The position numbers were made by a program, and so were the translations under genes. A stretch of DNA of 64,000 bases from Haloferax namakaokahaiae (GTDB lineage: Archaea > Halobacteriota > Halobacteria > Halobacteriales > Haloferacaceae): positions 186,001 to 250,000 of the forward strand of contig NZ_JBHTAA010000001.1 of assembly GCF_042663225.1 (NCBI RefSeq), in the 5' to 3' direction. This document shows positions 42,259-51,778 of the stretch, one piece after another. A model generated the notes under the pieces. It searched no databases. It was not told where the DNA came from and was given only the letters and a program-made list of their open reading frames with translations. Position 1 is the stretch's first letter; each line of letters opens with the position of its first letter.

Positions 42259-42852
42259 TCAGGTGACGTCTCGACGCTCTTTGTACGTCAGCGTCTGGTC
42301 GTCCGTCTCGATGGTCGTCTGGACCGTAATCCAGCCACCGGCCTGTTGGACGGCGAACGCCTCCGAGTAGCTGAGTTCGACTCGTTTCGTCGTCGAGTAG
42401 GACTCGCCGGCCGACAGCGAGCCGACGTCTTCGCTCCCTCGCCAGACGACGTCGTCCGGGTCGGTGCTGTTGCCGACGAAGATTCGGCTGTAGACGGTGA
42501 CGCCAGTCGCCTTCTCGTCCTGCCGGTTCGTGACCGAACTCGTCACGTCGCGGCAGGTCTGGCCGCACTCTTCGATTTGCTTGATACTGAAGCGATACGG
42601 TGGGGTAGACTCCGAGTTCGTCCCGCCGTCCGTGCTTCCGTCGCTGCTACTGTTGGTCCCGGCGTCACCGCCAGTACTGCTCCCGCCCGAACCGCCGCTC
42701 GCTGCGGCGGTCTGTGTGGGGAAGTCGTCGGCTGACTGGCCGTCGGCGCTCGCCCCGGTGGCGAACGGGCCGACGCCCGCGACGAAACTCGCCCCGACGC
42801 CAGCGACGACGAGGACGAACACCGCGGCCGAAACGAGAAATACGCGTCTCAT
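42259..42852 (-). CDS. Membrane-anchored or secreted protein, hypothetical
   Basis: A 197-residue protein with an N-terminal hydrophobic segment (FLVSAAVFVLVVAGVGASFV), a Ser/Gly/Thr-rich linker (about 45-85) and a C-terminal beta-rich domain starting with IKQIEECGQTCRDVTSSVTN. The two cysteines in ECGQTCRDV are conserved in a haloarchaeal group of similar exported proteins, as I recall. It lacks a lipobox and is probably anchored by an uncleaved signal. Role unknown. Confidence 0.65.
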   Translation of the reverse strand: MRRVFLVSAAVFVLVVAGVGASFVAGVGPFATGASADGQSADDFPTQTAAASGGSGGSSTGGDAGTNSSSDGSTDGGTNSESTPPYRFSIKQIEECGQTCRDVTSSVTNRQDEKATGVTVYSRIFVGNSTDPDDVVWRGSEDVGSLSAGESYSTTKRVELSYSEAFAVQQAGGWITVQTTIETDDQTLTYKERRDVT

Positions 42853-42900
42853 GATTCGGAAGATGCCTGTTTGGGTATGTGGTGTTTGTGGCCGATTTGC

Positions 42901-43182
42901 TTACCTATCTGCCGACGTGGGAGGCGACTGAGACGAACCCGTCACGTCGTTCACGGCGTCACCGAGCGACCCGTCGAGCGCGCCGTCGAGGAAGTCGCTC
43001 ACCGCGTCGTGAATCGACGACACGAACTCCGGGACCGGGTCGGGTAACTCGCTCGGCGGTCCCTGCTTGGCTGCGTCGTCGCTGTTCGAGTCTTGTGCGT
43101 TCGCGCCGGGCGTGGCGGCGGCGACACCTGCAGTCGCAACGAGGACGGCGAGTGCGACGCCGACGATTGTGTGTAGCTTCAT
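42901..43182 (-). CDS. Small secreted protein, hypothetical
   Basis: A 93-residue protein with a typical Sec signal peptide (MKLHTIVGVALAVLVATAGV, then AAATPGANAQD, with cleavage near A-N-A). The mature part is acidic, rich in Asp, Ser and Pro, and has no recognisable fold. It precedes the neighbouring exported protein on the same strand by 48 bp. Family not recognised. Confidence 0.55.
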   Translation of the reverse strand: MKLHTIVGVALAVLVATAGVAAATPGANAQDSNSDDAAKQGPPSELPDPVPEFVSSIHDAVSDFLDGALDGSLGDAVNDVTGSSQSPPTSADR

Positions 43183-43365
43183 CGTGATTCGCTCCGGTCA
43201 CACCTCACGACGCCACCCACATGAATGGGTGAAACCGTCGGCTCGATTTGGCCCGGTTTTCCCGACCATTCAGCCGAATTAACGCCAATTGACGGCGGTT
43301 ACCTGCTGATTACAGGTCGAACCGGCGCGCTCGTCGGCTGGAAAACGAAAATCCGGAGTGACGGC

Positions 43366-44553
43366 TTACTCGGCGAACTGCTCGCGCATCGCCGCGAACC
43401 CGGCCTCCACGTCGATGTCGGCACCCTGTGCTTCGAGTGCCTCACCGAGCGCGCTCATGAGGAACGCGACGTTCTTCTCCTGTGCGGAGTGGCCCATACA
43501 GCCGATACGGAAGATGTCGCCGTCGAGAGCACCGAGACCGCCGGCGATTTCGAGGTCGTAGTTGTCGAGGACGTAGCCGATTGCCGCGCCCGCATCGACC
43601 CCGTCGGGGACGAGCACGGCGTTGAGACTCGGCAGCCAGTAGTCGTCTTCGGGGTTCAGTCCGAGACCCATCGCTTCGACGCCCGCTTTGAGGCCGTTGG
43701 CGACGCGCAGGTGGCGGTCCCAGCGTTCTTCGATGCCTTCCTCGGCGACGAGACGAAGCGCCTCACGAATCGCGTAGACGTTCGTAATCGGCGCGGTGTG
43801 GTGGTAGGCGCGCTCGTCGCCCCAGTAGCCTTCGAGCAACGAGAGGTCGAGATACCACGAGCGCGGGTCCTCCTCGCGGGAGAGCACCTTGTCCATCGCG
43901 CGGTCGTTGAGCGTGAGCGGACTCGCACCCGGCGGGCAGGAGAGACACTTCTGCGGGCCGGAGTACGCCACGTCGATATCCCACTTGTCAACTTCGAGTT
44001 CGACGCCGCCCAACGAGGTCACACAGTCGGCGACGACGTAGGCGTCGTGGCTGTGGGCGATTTCGGTCAGTTGCGGTACGTCGGGTTGTTTGACGCCCGT
44101 CGAGGTTTCGGCGTGGACGAAGCCGAACACGTCGGGTTGGTACTGGTCGAACGCGTCCTGAACGTCTACGGGGTCGAGCGGTTCGCCCCACGGCGCATCG
44201 ACGTAGACGACGTCGCCGCCGGCGCGCTCGGCCATCGACGCCATTCGGTCGCCGAAGTAGCCGTTCGTCGGAACGAGCATCGTATCGCCCGGTTCGACGA
44301 GGTTGGCGATTGCGGCCTCCATCGACGCAGAACCAGTTCCCGAGACGGGAATCGTCCACTGGTTGTCCGTGCGGAAGGTGTAGCGAAGCAACTCCTGCAC
44401 GTCGTCCATGATGTCGATAAAGGAAGGGTCGAGGTGACCGACCAGCGGCGTTGACATCGCCCGCAACACGCGGGGGTGTACGTCGCTCGGGCCGGGACCC
44501 ATCAGCGTTCGCGTCGGTGGTGCCAGTTCGCCGACTGATGGAGCGTCAGTCAT
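43366..44553 (-). CDS. Class V aminotransferase (alanine/serine-glyoxylate type)
   Basis: A 395-residue PLP enzyme of fold type I, class V. The N-terminal TLMGPGPSDVHPRVLRAM and PLVGHLDPSF are typical of alanine-glyoxylate or serine-glyoxylate aminotransferases, and Lys202 in YSGPQKCLSCPPGASPL is the expected Schiff-base lysine. The D-C-V-T-S-L-G-G motif (about 176) places the PLP-binding Asp. It lies next to a glycolate/lactate dehydrogenase gene on the same strand, which would supply glyoxylate. A TATA-like sequence (tgtaaaaac, plus-strand notation) lies about 30 nt before the ATG. Confidence 0.9.
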   Translation of the reverse strand: MTDAPSVGELAPPTRTLMGPGPSDVHPRVLRAMSTPLVGHLDPSFIDIMDDVQELLRYTFRTDNQWTIPVSGTGSASMEAAIANLVEPGDTMLVPTNGYFGDRMASMAERAGGDVVYVDAPWGEPLDPVDVQDAFDQYQPDVFGFVHAETSTGVKQPDVPQLTEIAHSHDAYVVADCVTSLGGVELEVDKWDIDVAYSGPQKCLSCPPGASPLTLNDRAMDKVLSREEDPRSWYLDLSLLEGYWGDERAYHHTAPITNVYAIREALRLVAEEGIEERWDRHLRVANGLKAGVEAMGLGLNPEDDYWLPSLNAVLVPDGVDAGAAIGYVLDNYDLEIAGGLGALDGDIFRIGCMGHSAQEKNVAFLMSALGEALEAQGADIDVEAGFAAMREQFAE

Positions 44554-44633
44554 GGTCTGTCGTCACATGCCACCCGAACGTGTAAAAACAGTATGATTGG
44601 AGAAAATCACGTTCGGTGATGCGAGCGGTAGAC

Positions 44634-47600
44634 CTACCCGGCGAGTGCCTCGGCCACTTTCTCGATTGGATGTGGCGGGCGCTGTCCGCTGTGGTCGCCG
44701 AGTTGCGTCCGACACGACGCGCCGGGTGCGACGACGGTGTCGCCCGGACTCGCCGCGACTTGGTCGAACAGGATGCGCCCGATTGCTTTCGAGAGGTCGT
44801 AGTGTTCTTCCTCGTAACCGAAGCTGCCGGCCATGCCACAGCACCCCGAATCCAGCGGGTCAACCTCGTAACCGACGCGCCGGAGCACGCCGACGGCGTG
44901 GTGGTCCCTGTTCAGCGCCTTCTGGTTGCAGTGGCCGTGGTAGGTGAGCGATTCGAGCGTGCCGCCATCGACCATCGCCGGTTGCGCGCCCGTCTCGCCC
45001 TCCGCTCGCTCTCCGATTCGAAGCGGCAGGGACTCGTCGATTCGGTGCACGTCGAGGAACTCCATCACCTCGTAGACGGACGCGCCGACCCGTGCGACGT
45101 CCGTTCCCGAGAGCAGGTCGCCGTACTCGTCTTGGAACATCACCGCGTCGGCGGGTTCGAGACAGACGACCGACCACCCGTCTTCGACCCGCGGCGCGAG
45201 CACCGAGACGTTGTGTTCGGCGCGCTCTCGGGCGACGTCGAGCATCCCCATCGAGTAGGCCGCCCGACCGCTCGGTTTGATTCCGGTTGCGAGTTCGACG
45301 CGGACGCCCGCGGCTTCGAGCACGCGAACCGCCGCCTTCCCGATTTCCGGGGTGACGTAGTTGGTGTAGGTATCGGGGAACAGGAGGACACGCTGGGTCG
45401 CGCTCTCTTCTGAGACCGTCGGCGTGCGGTCGTCCATCCACCGAGTCAGGCTGTGCCGAGTGAATCGCGGCAGTTCGCGTTCTGGCGCGATGCCGGCGAA
45501 CCGTTTCATCACGTCCCGTGCACCGGGAATCTCGCTCGCCACGTTCGAGATGGGCGCGAGCAAGCTCCCGACGCGGGCCGCGGTGTCGATGTTGGCGAAG
45601 AGTCGGTCCCGAAGGGTCAGTCCTTCGCGCTCGTGGTACTGATGTTTCACCTCGGCTTTCAGCTTGGCGAGGTCAACCCCGGTCGGACAGTCGTTCTTAC
45701 AGCCCTTACAGCCGACACAGAGGTCGAGAATCTCGCTCTGGAACCGCTCGGAGTAGAGTTCGTCTTCCGGCAAGTCGCCGCTGATGGCCGCTCGAAGCAT
45801 GTTCGCCCGCCCGCGGGTCGTCTCGGCCTCGTCGCGGGAGGCGCGGTAGGTCGGGCACATCGTCCCCGACCCGGTTTGGCGACAGGTCCCACAGCCGTTG
45901 CAGAGTTCGACGAGGTGCGAAAAACCGCCGTCGTCCTCGAAATCGAGCGTCGTCGTCGGTTCGAGAGAGCTGTAGGCCGGTCCGTAGCGGAGGTTCTCGC
46001 GCATGTCGGCCGGGTCGTCGTCGGGGAAGACGACTTTCCCCGGATTCATGCGCCAGTCGGGGTCGAACGCAGATTTGACTTCTTTGAACGCCGCCCAGAG
46101 GTCCGGGCCGTACATCTTGGGGTTCCACTCGGTTCGGGCGAGTCCGTCTCCGTGTTCGCCCGAGAACGACCCGTGGTGCTCCAACACGAGGTCCGTAATC
46201 GCATCGGTAATCGAGTGCATCGTCTCGATTCCCTGGCCCTGTTTGAGGTTGAGTATCGGGCGGATGTGGAGCGTGCCGGACCCGGCGTGCGCGAAGTACG
46301 CCGCCGACGTGCCGTGGTCTTCGAGCACGTCTTCGAACGCCTGAACGTACTCGGCGAGTTCCTCCGGCGGCACGCTCGCGTCCTCGATGAACGGGTAGGG
46401 TTTCGGGTCGCCTTCGAGCGACATCAACAGCGGAATCGCCGCCTTCCGCAACTTCCAGAGGTCGGCCTGGTCGGCCGGGTCGTAGGCTTCGATAGAGGCG
46501 AACGCCTTGCCTCGCTCTTCCGTGTCGCCGTCGCGGAGGAAGTGCTCGGAGGCCGCACCGATTGCCGCCTCGAAGTCGTCGTGGAGTTCCGAGTCGAATT
46601 CGAGCATCAACGTCGCGGCCGTTCCGGCGGGAATCTGCTCGGCGTACTGGGCGTACTCGCTGGACTCGCGGGCCATCCTGAACACCTCGTCGTCCATGAG
46701 TTCGACCGCGCTCGCGCCGAAGTCGAGGGCGTCGGGCACGGCGACCATGGCGTCGATGAGGTCGTCGAAGGCGAAGAGGACGAGCGCCGACTCCTCGGGA
46801 ACCGTCACGAGCGAGAGGGTGGCTTCGACGACGACGCCCAGCGTCCCCTCGGACCCGACGAGGAGTTTCGAGAGGTTGATGACCTGCTCGCCGTCGCGCT
46901 CGAAGACGACCTTGTGGAGGTTGTAGCCAGACACCGAGCGCTTGAGCTTCGGATACTGGCGCTCTATCTCCTCGGCGTTGTCTTCGACCAGTCCGCGGAC
47001 GGTTCTGTAGAGGTGCGCCTCCCGGTCGTCTTTCTCGACTATCGCGTCCCACTCGTCGCTGTCGAGCACTACGTCGCGGGTGTGAATCATCGAGCCGTCG
47101 GCGAGGACGACCCGTAACTCCTCGGTGTAGGCGTCGGTGATTCCATATCTGACCGAGTGCGCGCCGGTGGAGTTGTTGCCGATGCCGCCGCCGATGGTCG
47201 CCCGATTCGCGGAGGCCGGGTCGGGCGCGAACTTCAGCCCTTCGGACGAGAGGTAGTCGTCGAGGTGGTCCTGGACGACGCCGGGTTGGACCGTCACGCG
47301 ACGCCCCTCGGGGTCGAACTCGAGGATGTCGTTCATGTACTTCGAGAAGTCGAGGACGACGCAGCCGGGACCGACGGCCTGTCCCGCGAGCGACGACCCC
47401 GCTCCTCGGGGGAGCACCGGCACGTCGTGTTTCGCCGCGAGTTTCACCGTCTCCTGTACGTCCGAGATGTCGCGCGGAATCACCACGCCCGCCGGTCGCG
47501 CACGGTAAATCGACCCGTCGGTCGCGTACAACACCTGCGCGTACTCGTCGAACCGCACCTCGCCGGCGACCGCCGCGCGCAACTCGCGTGCGAGGTCTGT

Positions 47601-47684
47601 GTACGCCTCAACGTCCGCGACCTCGTAGTCACGGCTCTGTTGAAACGTCTGGAAATCGCTCCAATCACGTTCACCAATCATCAT
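44634..47684 (-). CDS. Fused FAD-linked 2-hydroxyacid dehydrogenase with Fe-S domain
   Basis: A 1016-residue fusion. The N-terminal half (about 1-560) is an FAD-linked VAO/GlcD-type dehydrogenase with VVLPRGAGSSLAG-like and GGGIGNNSTGAHSVRYG motifs. The C-terminal half has two Fe-S clusters (CNGCGTC and CVGCKGCKNDCP) and CCG-type redox motifs (HCNQ near the end, then DSGCCGMAGSFGY) like GlpC/GlcF. Such fusions oxidise D-lactate, glycolate or 2-hydroxyglutarate and pass electrons to the quinone pool. Substrate is not readable. The start is a double Met; the second is at 47681. A TATA-like run close to the start makes the exact start uncertain. Confidence 0.92.
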   Translation of the reverse strand: MMIGERDWSDFQTFQQSRDYEVADVEAYTDLARELRAAVAGEVRFDEYAQVLYATDGSIYRARPAGVVIPRDISDVQETVKLAAKHDVPVLPRGAGSSLAGQAVGPGCVVLDFSKYMNDILEFDPEGRRVTVQPGVVQDHLDDYLSSEGLKFAPDPASANRATIGGGIGNNSTGAHSVRYGITDAYTEELRVVLADGSMIHTRDVVLDSDEWDAIVEKDDREAHLYRTVRGLVEDNAEEIERQYPKLKRSVSGYNLHKVVFERDGEQVINLSKLLVGSEGTLGVVVEATLSLVTVPEESALVLFAFDDLIDAMVAVPDALDFGASAVELMDDEVFRMARESSEYAQYAEQIPAGTAATLMLEFDSELHDDFEAAIGAASEHFLRDGDTEERGKAFASIEAYDPADQADLWKLRKAAIPLLMSLEGDPKPYPFIEDASVPPEELAEYVQAFEDVLEDHGTSAAYFAHAGSGTLHIRPILNLKQGQGIETMHSITDAITDLVLEHHGSFSGEHGDGLARTEWNPKMYGPDLWAAFKEVKSAFDPDWRMNPGKVVFPDDDPADMRENLRYGPAYSSLEPTTTLDFEDDGGFSHLVELCNGCGTCRQTGSGTMCPTYRASRDEAETTRGRANMLRAAISGDLPEDELYSERFQSEILDLCVGCKGCKNDCPTGVDLAKLKAEVKHQYHEREGLTLRDRLFANIDTAARVGSLLAPISNVASEIPGARDVMKRFAGIAPERELPRFTRHSLTRWMDDRTPTVSEESATQRVLLFPDTYTNYVTPEIGKAAVRVLEAAGVRVELATGIKPSGRAAYSMGMLDVARERAEHNVSVLAPRVEDGWSVVCLEPADAVMFQDEYGDLLSGTDVARVGASVYEVMEFLDVHRIDESLPLRIGERAEGETGAQPAMVDGGTLESLTYHGHCNQKALNRDHHAVGVLRRVGYEVDPLDSGCCGMAGSFGYEEEHYDLSKAIGRILFDQVAASPGDTVVAPGASCRTQLGDHSGQRPPHPIEKVAEALAG

Positions 47685-47773
47685 AATGATAAATAGTGCA
47701 CGTCGGCAAAAATGTGCGTGTGACCCTCACGCCGAGTGTACCGTCACCCGATGAAGGGAGTCGGCGATGAAAC

Positions 47774-48358
47774 TCAGGCCGCCGACTCTCCTGTCTCGCC
47801 CTCTCCGCCGACTTGAGACTCGACGAGGACGGCGAAATCGAGGGCGAACGTCTCGACTTCGTCCCAGTCGGTGAACTCGTGGTCCCGCGACGTGTCGGTG
47901 ATTCCGAGATTGTTTCGTGCGATGCGTTTCATCACGTAGCGAGTGATGAACCCGTACTTCGAGTAGCGGAGTGCGCCGCCGAAGACGCCGATTTGGTCGG
48001 GTTCCCACCCCGTCTTCTCGACGAACTCGTGGATGTAGGTCACCGTCTCGGTCTGTCCGTCTTCGTCGTCTGGGTCGGCCGCCGAGAGCGAGACTTGGAA
48101 GAACCCGTTGGGCCTGACGGCGAGTTCGTCACGGTGGTCGCGCACGAAGCGAATCATCTGCTTCGCGTGCCGTCCCAAGTGAATCGAGTCGCCGAGGAGG
48201 ACGGCGTCGTAGTCCGCTATCGAATCCGCGCTCGACCATTCGGTCACCGATATCGTCCGCACCTCGTGGCCTCGCTGTTCGAGCGCCGACGCGACCCTGT
48301 CGGCGACTTTCGCGGTCTGTCCTTCACGACTCTTGTACCCGATGAGGAATGACGCCAT
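47774..48358 (-). CDS. HemG-like flavodoxin-domain protein
   Basis: A 194-residue flavodoxin-fold protein: FLIGYKSREGQTAKVADRV is the FMN phosphate loop, VLLGDSIHLGRHA the next conserved loop, and SAADPDDEDGQTETV a halophile-acidic segment. It matches flavodoxin-type protoporphyrinogen IX dehydrogenase (HemG) better than classical flavodoxins, though many such archaeal proteins are only menaquinone-dependent or unassigned. A haem role is therefore a guess. Confidence 0.75.
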   Translation of the reverse strand: MASFLIGYKSREGQTAKVADRVASALEQRGHEVRTISVTEWSSADSIADYDAVLLGDSIHLGRHAKQMIRFVRDHRDELAVRPNGFFQVSLSAADPDDEDGQTETVTYIHEFVEKTGWEPDQIGVFGGALRYSKYGFITRYVMKRIARNNLGITDTSRDHEFTDWDEVETFALDFAVLVESQVGGEGETGESAA

Positions 48359-48406
48359 GGTCTGTCACCACCACCCCATTCGTGCGCGTCGGGCATAACC
48401 GGGGTA

Positions 48407-48439
48407 GGAGGCTCTCAGCCTCCAAGAACGACTAATTTG
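48407..48439 (+). promoter_or_regulatory. Hairpin and CTAATTTG element upstream of thiE
   Basis: GGAGGCT-CTC-AGCCTCC (48407-48423) is a perfect 7 bp hairpin. It is followed by CTAATTTG (48432-48439), an octamer that recurs in a palindrome upstream of the tenA gene (63712-63719). The element is about 40 bp upstream of the likely TATA sequence (actattg, about 48475). It may be a thiamine operator, but no regulator is identified. Confidence 0.4.
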
Positions 48440-48512
48440 CCTACCTGTTCGAGGCGAGCATAAGCGGTGGAACTATTGTCGCCCCGTGAAAAATCACCAG
48501 AGAATACAACTC

Positions 48513-49157
48513 ATGAATACCACATTGAACACGTACCTCGTCACCCAGTCGGACCTCTCGGGAGAGCGACCGACCGTCGAAGTCGTCGAAGCGGCCCTGC
48601 GCGGCGGCATCGACGTGATTCAACTCCGCGAGAAGCACGCCAGCGCACGGACGCGCTACGAACTCGGCCAGACTATCCGCGAACTCACTGCCGACGAAGA
48701 CGTGCTGTTCGTCGTCAACGACCGCGTCGATATCGCCGTCGCCGTCGATGCCGACGGTGTCCACCTCGGCGACGACGACCTGCCGATTCACGTCGCGCGC
48801 GAGCAACTCCCAGCAGACGCGCTCGTCGGGCGTTCCGTCTCCACCGTCGCCGGGGCGAAAGAAGCCGAAGACGCCGGCGCGGACTACCTCGGCGTCGGCG
48901 CGGTGTTCGCAACCGACTCCAAGGACACGAAAGCCGAGCAGTCCGAAATCGGTCTCGACCGAGTCAGAGAAATCGCCGAGACCGTCTCGATTCCCATCGT
49001 CGGTATCGGCGGCATCACACCCGACAACGCGGCGGATGTCGTCGCCGCCGGGGCCGACGGCGTGGCGGTCATCTCGGCCATCACGGCCGCCGAAGACCCG
49101 ACAGACGCGACGAGGCGACTTGCGACGGCGGTCTCTCAGGGGAGGGTCGCCCAATGA
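48513..49157 (+). CDS. thiE: Thiamine-phosphate synthase
   Basis: ThiE condenses HMP-pyrophosphate and THZ-phosphate to thiamine phosphate. The 214-residue TIM barrel has YLVTQSDLS, IDVIQLREKHASAR, the loop VVNDRVDIAVAVDADGVHLG, SVSTVAGAKEAEDAGADY and VGIGGITPDNAADVVAAGAD, the full ThiE signature. The ATG at 48513 is chosen over a GTG at 48486. The stop overlaps the start of thiM by 4 bp. Confidence 0.95.
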   Translation: MNTTLNTYLVTQSDLSGERPTVEVVEAALRGGIDVIQLREKHASARTRYELGQTIRELTADEDVLFVVNDRVDIAVAVDADGVHLGDDDLPIHVAREQLPADALVGRSVSTVAGAKEAEDAGADYLGVGAVFATDSKDTKAEQSEIGLDRVREIAETVSIPIVGIGGITPDNAADVVAAGADGVAVISAITAAEDPTDATRRLATAVSQGRVAQ

Positions 49158-50002
49158 ACGACTTCGACTTCGAGGGCGGGCTTTCGGCGGTCGCCGAGAC
49201 CAAACCGCTCGTCAACTCCATCACGAACAACGTGACCGTCAACGACGTGGCGAACATCACGCTCCACTGGGGCGCGTTGCCGGTCATGTCCGACGACGAG
49301 CGCGAAGTCGCAGACATGGTCTCCATCGCCAGCGGGTGTCTGCTCAACATGGGCACCGTCAGCGAGACGGGTGAAGCGACGATGCTCACCGCCGGCGAGG
49401 CCGCGAACGAACACGGCGTCCCGCTCGTCGTGGACCCTGTGGGCGTCGGCGCGACGCCGACTCGCTCGCGCGTCGCCGACCGCCTCGTCACCGAACTCGA
49501 CGTTGACATCCTGAACGGCAACTACGGCGAGATAAGCGCCATCGCGGGCGAAGACGCCGAGGTCAAAGGCGTCGAATCGGTCGGCGAGTACGCCGATATC
49601 GCCTCGACGGCCATCGCCTGCGCGCGGAAGACGGGCGCCGTCGTCGTCGCCTCCGGGGAGACGGACATCGTCGCCACCGACTCGGTCGCCTACGAGGTCC
49701 ACACGGGTCACGAGATGATGGGAACCGTCGTCGGCACCGGCTGTATGCAGGGCGTCACGCTCGCAACGTTCGCCGCCGCGATGGACGACCCGCTCGAAGC
49801 GGCGCTCGTCGGAACGGCCGCCTACGGCGTCGCCGGTGAACTCGCCGCGGAGGGCGCATTCGGCGACTACAACGGCCCCGCGAGCTACAAAATCGCGTTC
49901 CTCGACGCGGTCGCTGGTCTCGCCGGCGGGTCGCTCCCGGCGGGTGTCGATGCGTCGATTCCGACGCTCAGCGAGCGACTCGCACGAATCGAGGTGCACT
50001 GA
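49154..50002 (+). CDS. thiM: Hydroxyethylthiazole kinase
   Basis: ThiM phosphorylates the thiazole alcohol and so belongs to thiamine salvage. The 282-residue ribokinase-like protein has LVNSITNNVTVNDVANITL at the start, the conserved VDPVGVGATPTR, LNGNYGEISAIAG, and the anion-hole region MGTVVGTGCMQG. It starts within the thiE stop (ATGA) and its own stop overlaps thiD by 1 bp, so the three form a tightly coupled operon. Confidence 0.96.
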   Translation: MNDFDFEGGLSAVAETKPLVNSITNNVTVNDVANITLHWGALPVMSDDEREVADMVSIASGCLLNMGTVSETGEATMLTAGEAANEHGVPLVVDPVGVGATPTRSRVADRLVTELDVDILNGNYGEISAIAGEDAEVKGVESVGEYADIASTAIACARKTGAVVVASGETDIVATDSVAYEVHTGHEMMGTVVGTGCMQGVTLATFAAAMDDPLEAALVGTAAYGVAGELAAEGAFGDYNGPASYKIAFLDAVAGLAGGSLPAGVDASIPTLSERLARIEVH

Positions 50003-50829
50003 TGACGCTCGCGCCCGACCCGCAACGCCCGCCCTACGCGCTCACTATCGCCTCCAGCGACTCCGGCGGCGGCGCGGGGATTCAGGCCGATATCAAGACG
50101 ATGACGCGGTTCGGCGTCTACGCGGGGTCGGTCATCGTCTCGGCGACGGCGCAGAACACCCAGGGCGTCAGCGACGTCCACGTCTTCCCCACCGAGTCGA
50201 TTCGCGCCCAGTGCGACGCGGTGTTCGAGGACTTCGATATCGGAGCCGTGAAACTCGGCATGTTGGCGACCACAGCGGTCGTCGAGACGGTCGCGGACGT
50301 GCTCGCCGACTACGACGGCCCACTCGTCGTGGACCCCGTGATGGTCGCAACCTCGGGCGACGAACTGCTCGAATCTGCGGCGGTGGATGCCTACGACGAC
50401 CTCTTCGCGCAGGCGACGCTCGTCACGCCGAACGCCGACGAGACCGACGTGCTGACGGGAACCGTCCCAGACTCGCCCGCCGCGAGTCAGGAGGCCGCCG
50501 AGTGGTTCTTCGAGCGTGGGACCGACGCGGTGCTCCTCAAAGGCGGCCATGTCGCACCCGACGACGAGACGGTCGTCGATACGCTCGTCACCCCAGAGAC
50601 GACGACGGAGTTCGTCCACACCCGTATCGACTCCGACATCACCCACGGCTCTGGGTGCACGCTCTCCAGTGCCATCGCGGCCGGTCTCGCCCGCGGCGAA
50701 TCCCTCTCCGATGCGGTCGAACAGGGTATCGACTTCACGCACACGGCGCTCGCGTCACCCGCCGACGTCGGCCGCGGACCCGGCAGTATCAACCACCTCG
50801 CCGGACTCGGTAGTTGGTCCCGCGACTGA
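50002..50829 (+). CDS. thiD: Hydroxymethylpyrimidine (phosphate) kinase
   Basis: ThiD phosphorylates HMP and HMP-phosphate to HMP-pyrophosphate. The 275 residues show ALTIASSDSGGGAGIQADIK, FGVYAGSVIVSATAQNTQGV, VVDPVMVATSG and the ATP-site motif THGSGCTLSSAIAAGLA. It is the single-domain form: the ThiN domain fused to ThiD in some archaea is absent. The single-base overlap with thiM confirms co-translation. The end reads GLGSWSRD. Confidence 0.96.
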   Translation: MTLAPDPQRPPYALTIASSDSGGGAGIQADIKTMTRFGVYAGSVIVSATAQNTQGVSDVHVFPTESIRAQCDAVFEDFDIGAVKLGMLATTAVVETVADVLADYDGPLVVDPVMVATSGDELLESAAVDAYDDLFAQATLVTPNADETDVLTGTVPDSPAASQEAAEWFFERGTDAVLLKGGHVAPDDETVVDTLVTPETTTEFVHTRIDSDITHGSGCTLSSAIAAGLARGESLSDAVEQGIDFTHTALASPADVGRGPGSINHLAGLGSWSRD

Positions 50830-50911
50830 CGACACTCTCCTCCAACGGACGTTCAGGCCCTTCATCACGTCTGTACCACTCTTTTTTCGCACTACGTGTC
50901 GTACAGCCACC

Positions 50912-51703
50912 ATGACAGCACACCAACCGGTCAACCGACTCAAAGCGACGTTCGAAGACGGCGGCGTCGCACTGGGCGTCCTCGACAACACCTACTCGCC
51001 GACGCTCGTGGAGTTCTACGGCGACCTCGGGATGGATTTCATCTGGCTCGACCTCGAACACGGCGGGCCGAGTCCGTGGGACGGGCCGACCATCGAGAAC
51101 CTCCTTCGCGCCGCCGAGCGAACCGACACCGAGTTACTGGTTCGGCTGCCGACGACCGAACCCCAGACGGTCCGAAAGTTGCTGGACCTCGGCGTCCGCA
51201 ACGTGTTCCTCCCGCGCGTCGAGACGGCCGCCGAAGTCGAAGCGGCGGTGAAATCCGCGCGATACGAGTTCGACGCAGGCCCCGGAAATCGCGGTCTCGC
51301 CTCGCCGCGAGCGAGTCGCTGGGGACTCGGAGACGACTACGTCGCACACGAAGACGACACGATTCTCGTCGGCGCGACCATCGAGACCCCCGCTTCGCTC
51401 GTCGAGTTGGACGAAATCCTCTCGATTCCCGAACTCGGGTTCGTCTTCGCCGGCCCGTTCGACCTCTCGGTCTCGCTCGGCCACCCCGGCGAGTTGGACC
51501 ACCCGGAAGTCGAAGAGGCGATAGAGCAGATTCGATACGCGGCAGTCGATGCGGGCGTTCCCCTCGGCGGGCTCGGCTTCGGCATGGACGACGTGAACGA
51601 AAAAGCGCGAGACGGCTACCAGATGCTCAATCTCGGGAGTACGACCGGCGCGATAAAGGGCGTCGTCGAAGAGTGGTTCGACGCCTACGAGGGCGAACGA
51701 TAG
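50912..51703 (+). CDS. HpcH/HpaI-family aldolase
   Basis: A 263-residue TIM-barrel class II aldolase. It has the family segments FIWLDLEHGG (with the catalytic E/H), LLVRLPTTEPQTVRKLLDLG, VFLPRVETAAE and IETPASLVELDEIL, with GPFDLSVSLGHPGELDHP near the C-terminus. Members cleave 2-keto-3-deoxy sugars or 4-hydroxy-2-ketoheptanedioate; which one is unknown, and it could process a sugar breakdown product. The ATG at 50912 is the sensible start. It follows thiD by 82 bp but probably has its own promoter. Confidence 0.87.
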   Translation: MTAHQPVNRLKATFEDGGVALGVLDNTYSPTLVEFYGDLGMDFIWLDLEHGGPSPWDGPTIENLLRAAERTDTELLVRLPTTEPQTVRKLLDLGVRNVFLPRVETAAEVEAAVKSARYEFDAGPGNRGLASPRASRWGLGDDYVAHEDDTILVGATIETPASLVELDEILSIPELGFVFAGPFDLSVSLGHPGELDHPEVEEAIEQIRYAAVDAGVPLGGLGFGMDDVNEKARDGYQMLNLGSTTGAIKGVVEEWFDAYEGER

Positions 51704-51778
51704 TTCGACGGACGTCAGTGCGACGGACATCCGTCCAGACGCCGAAATCGTCAAACACGCATCCACCGATACGAAACT

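Noticed and set aside
48359..48512. TPP riboswitch before thiE
   Set aside because: The thi-box sequences and three-way junction are not visible; only a simple hairpin is present.
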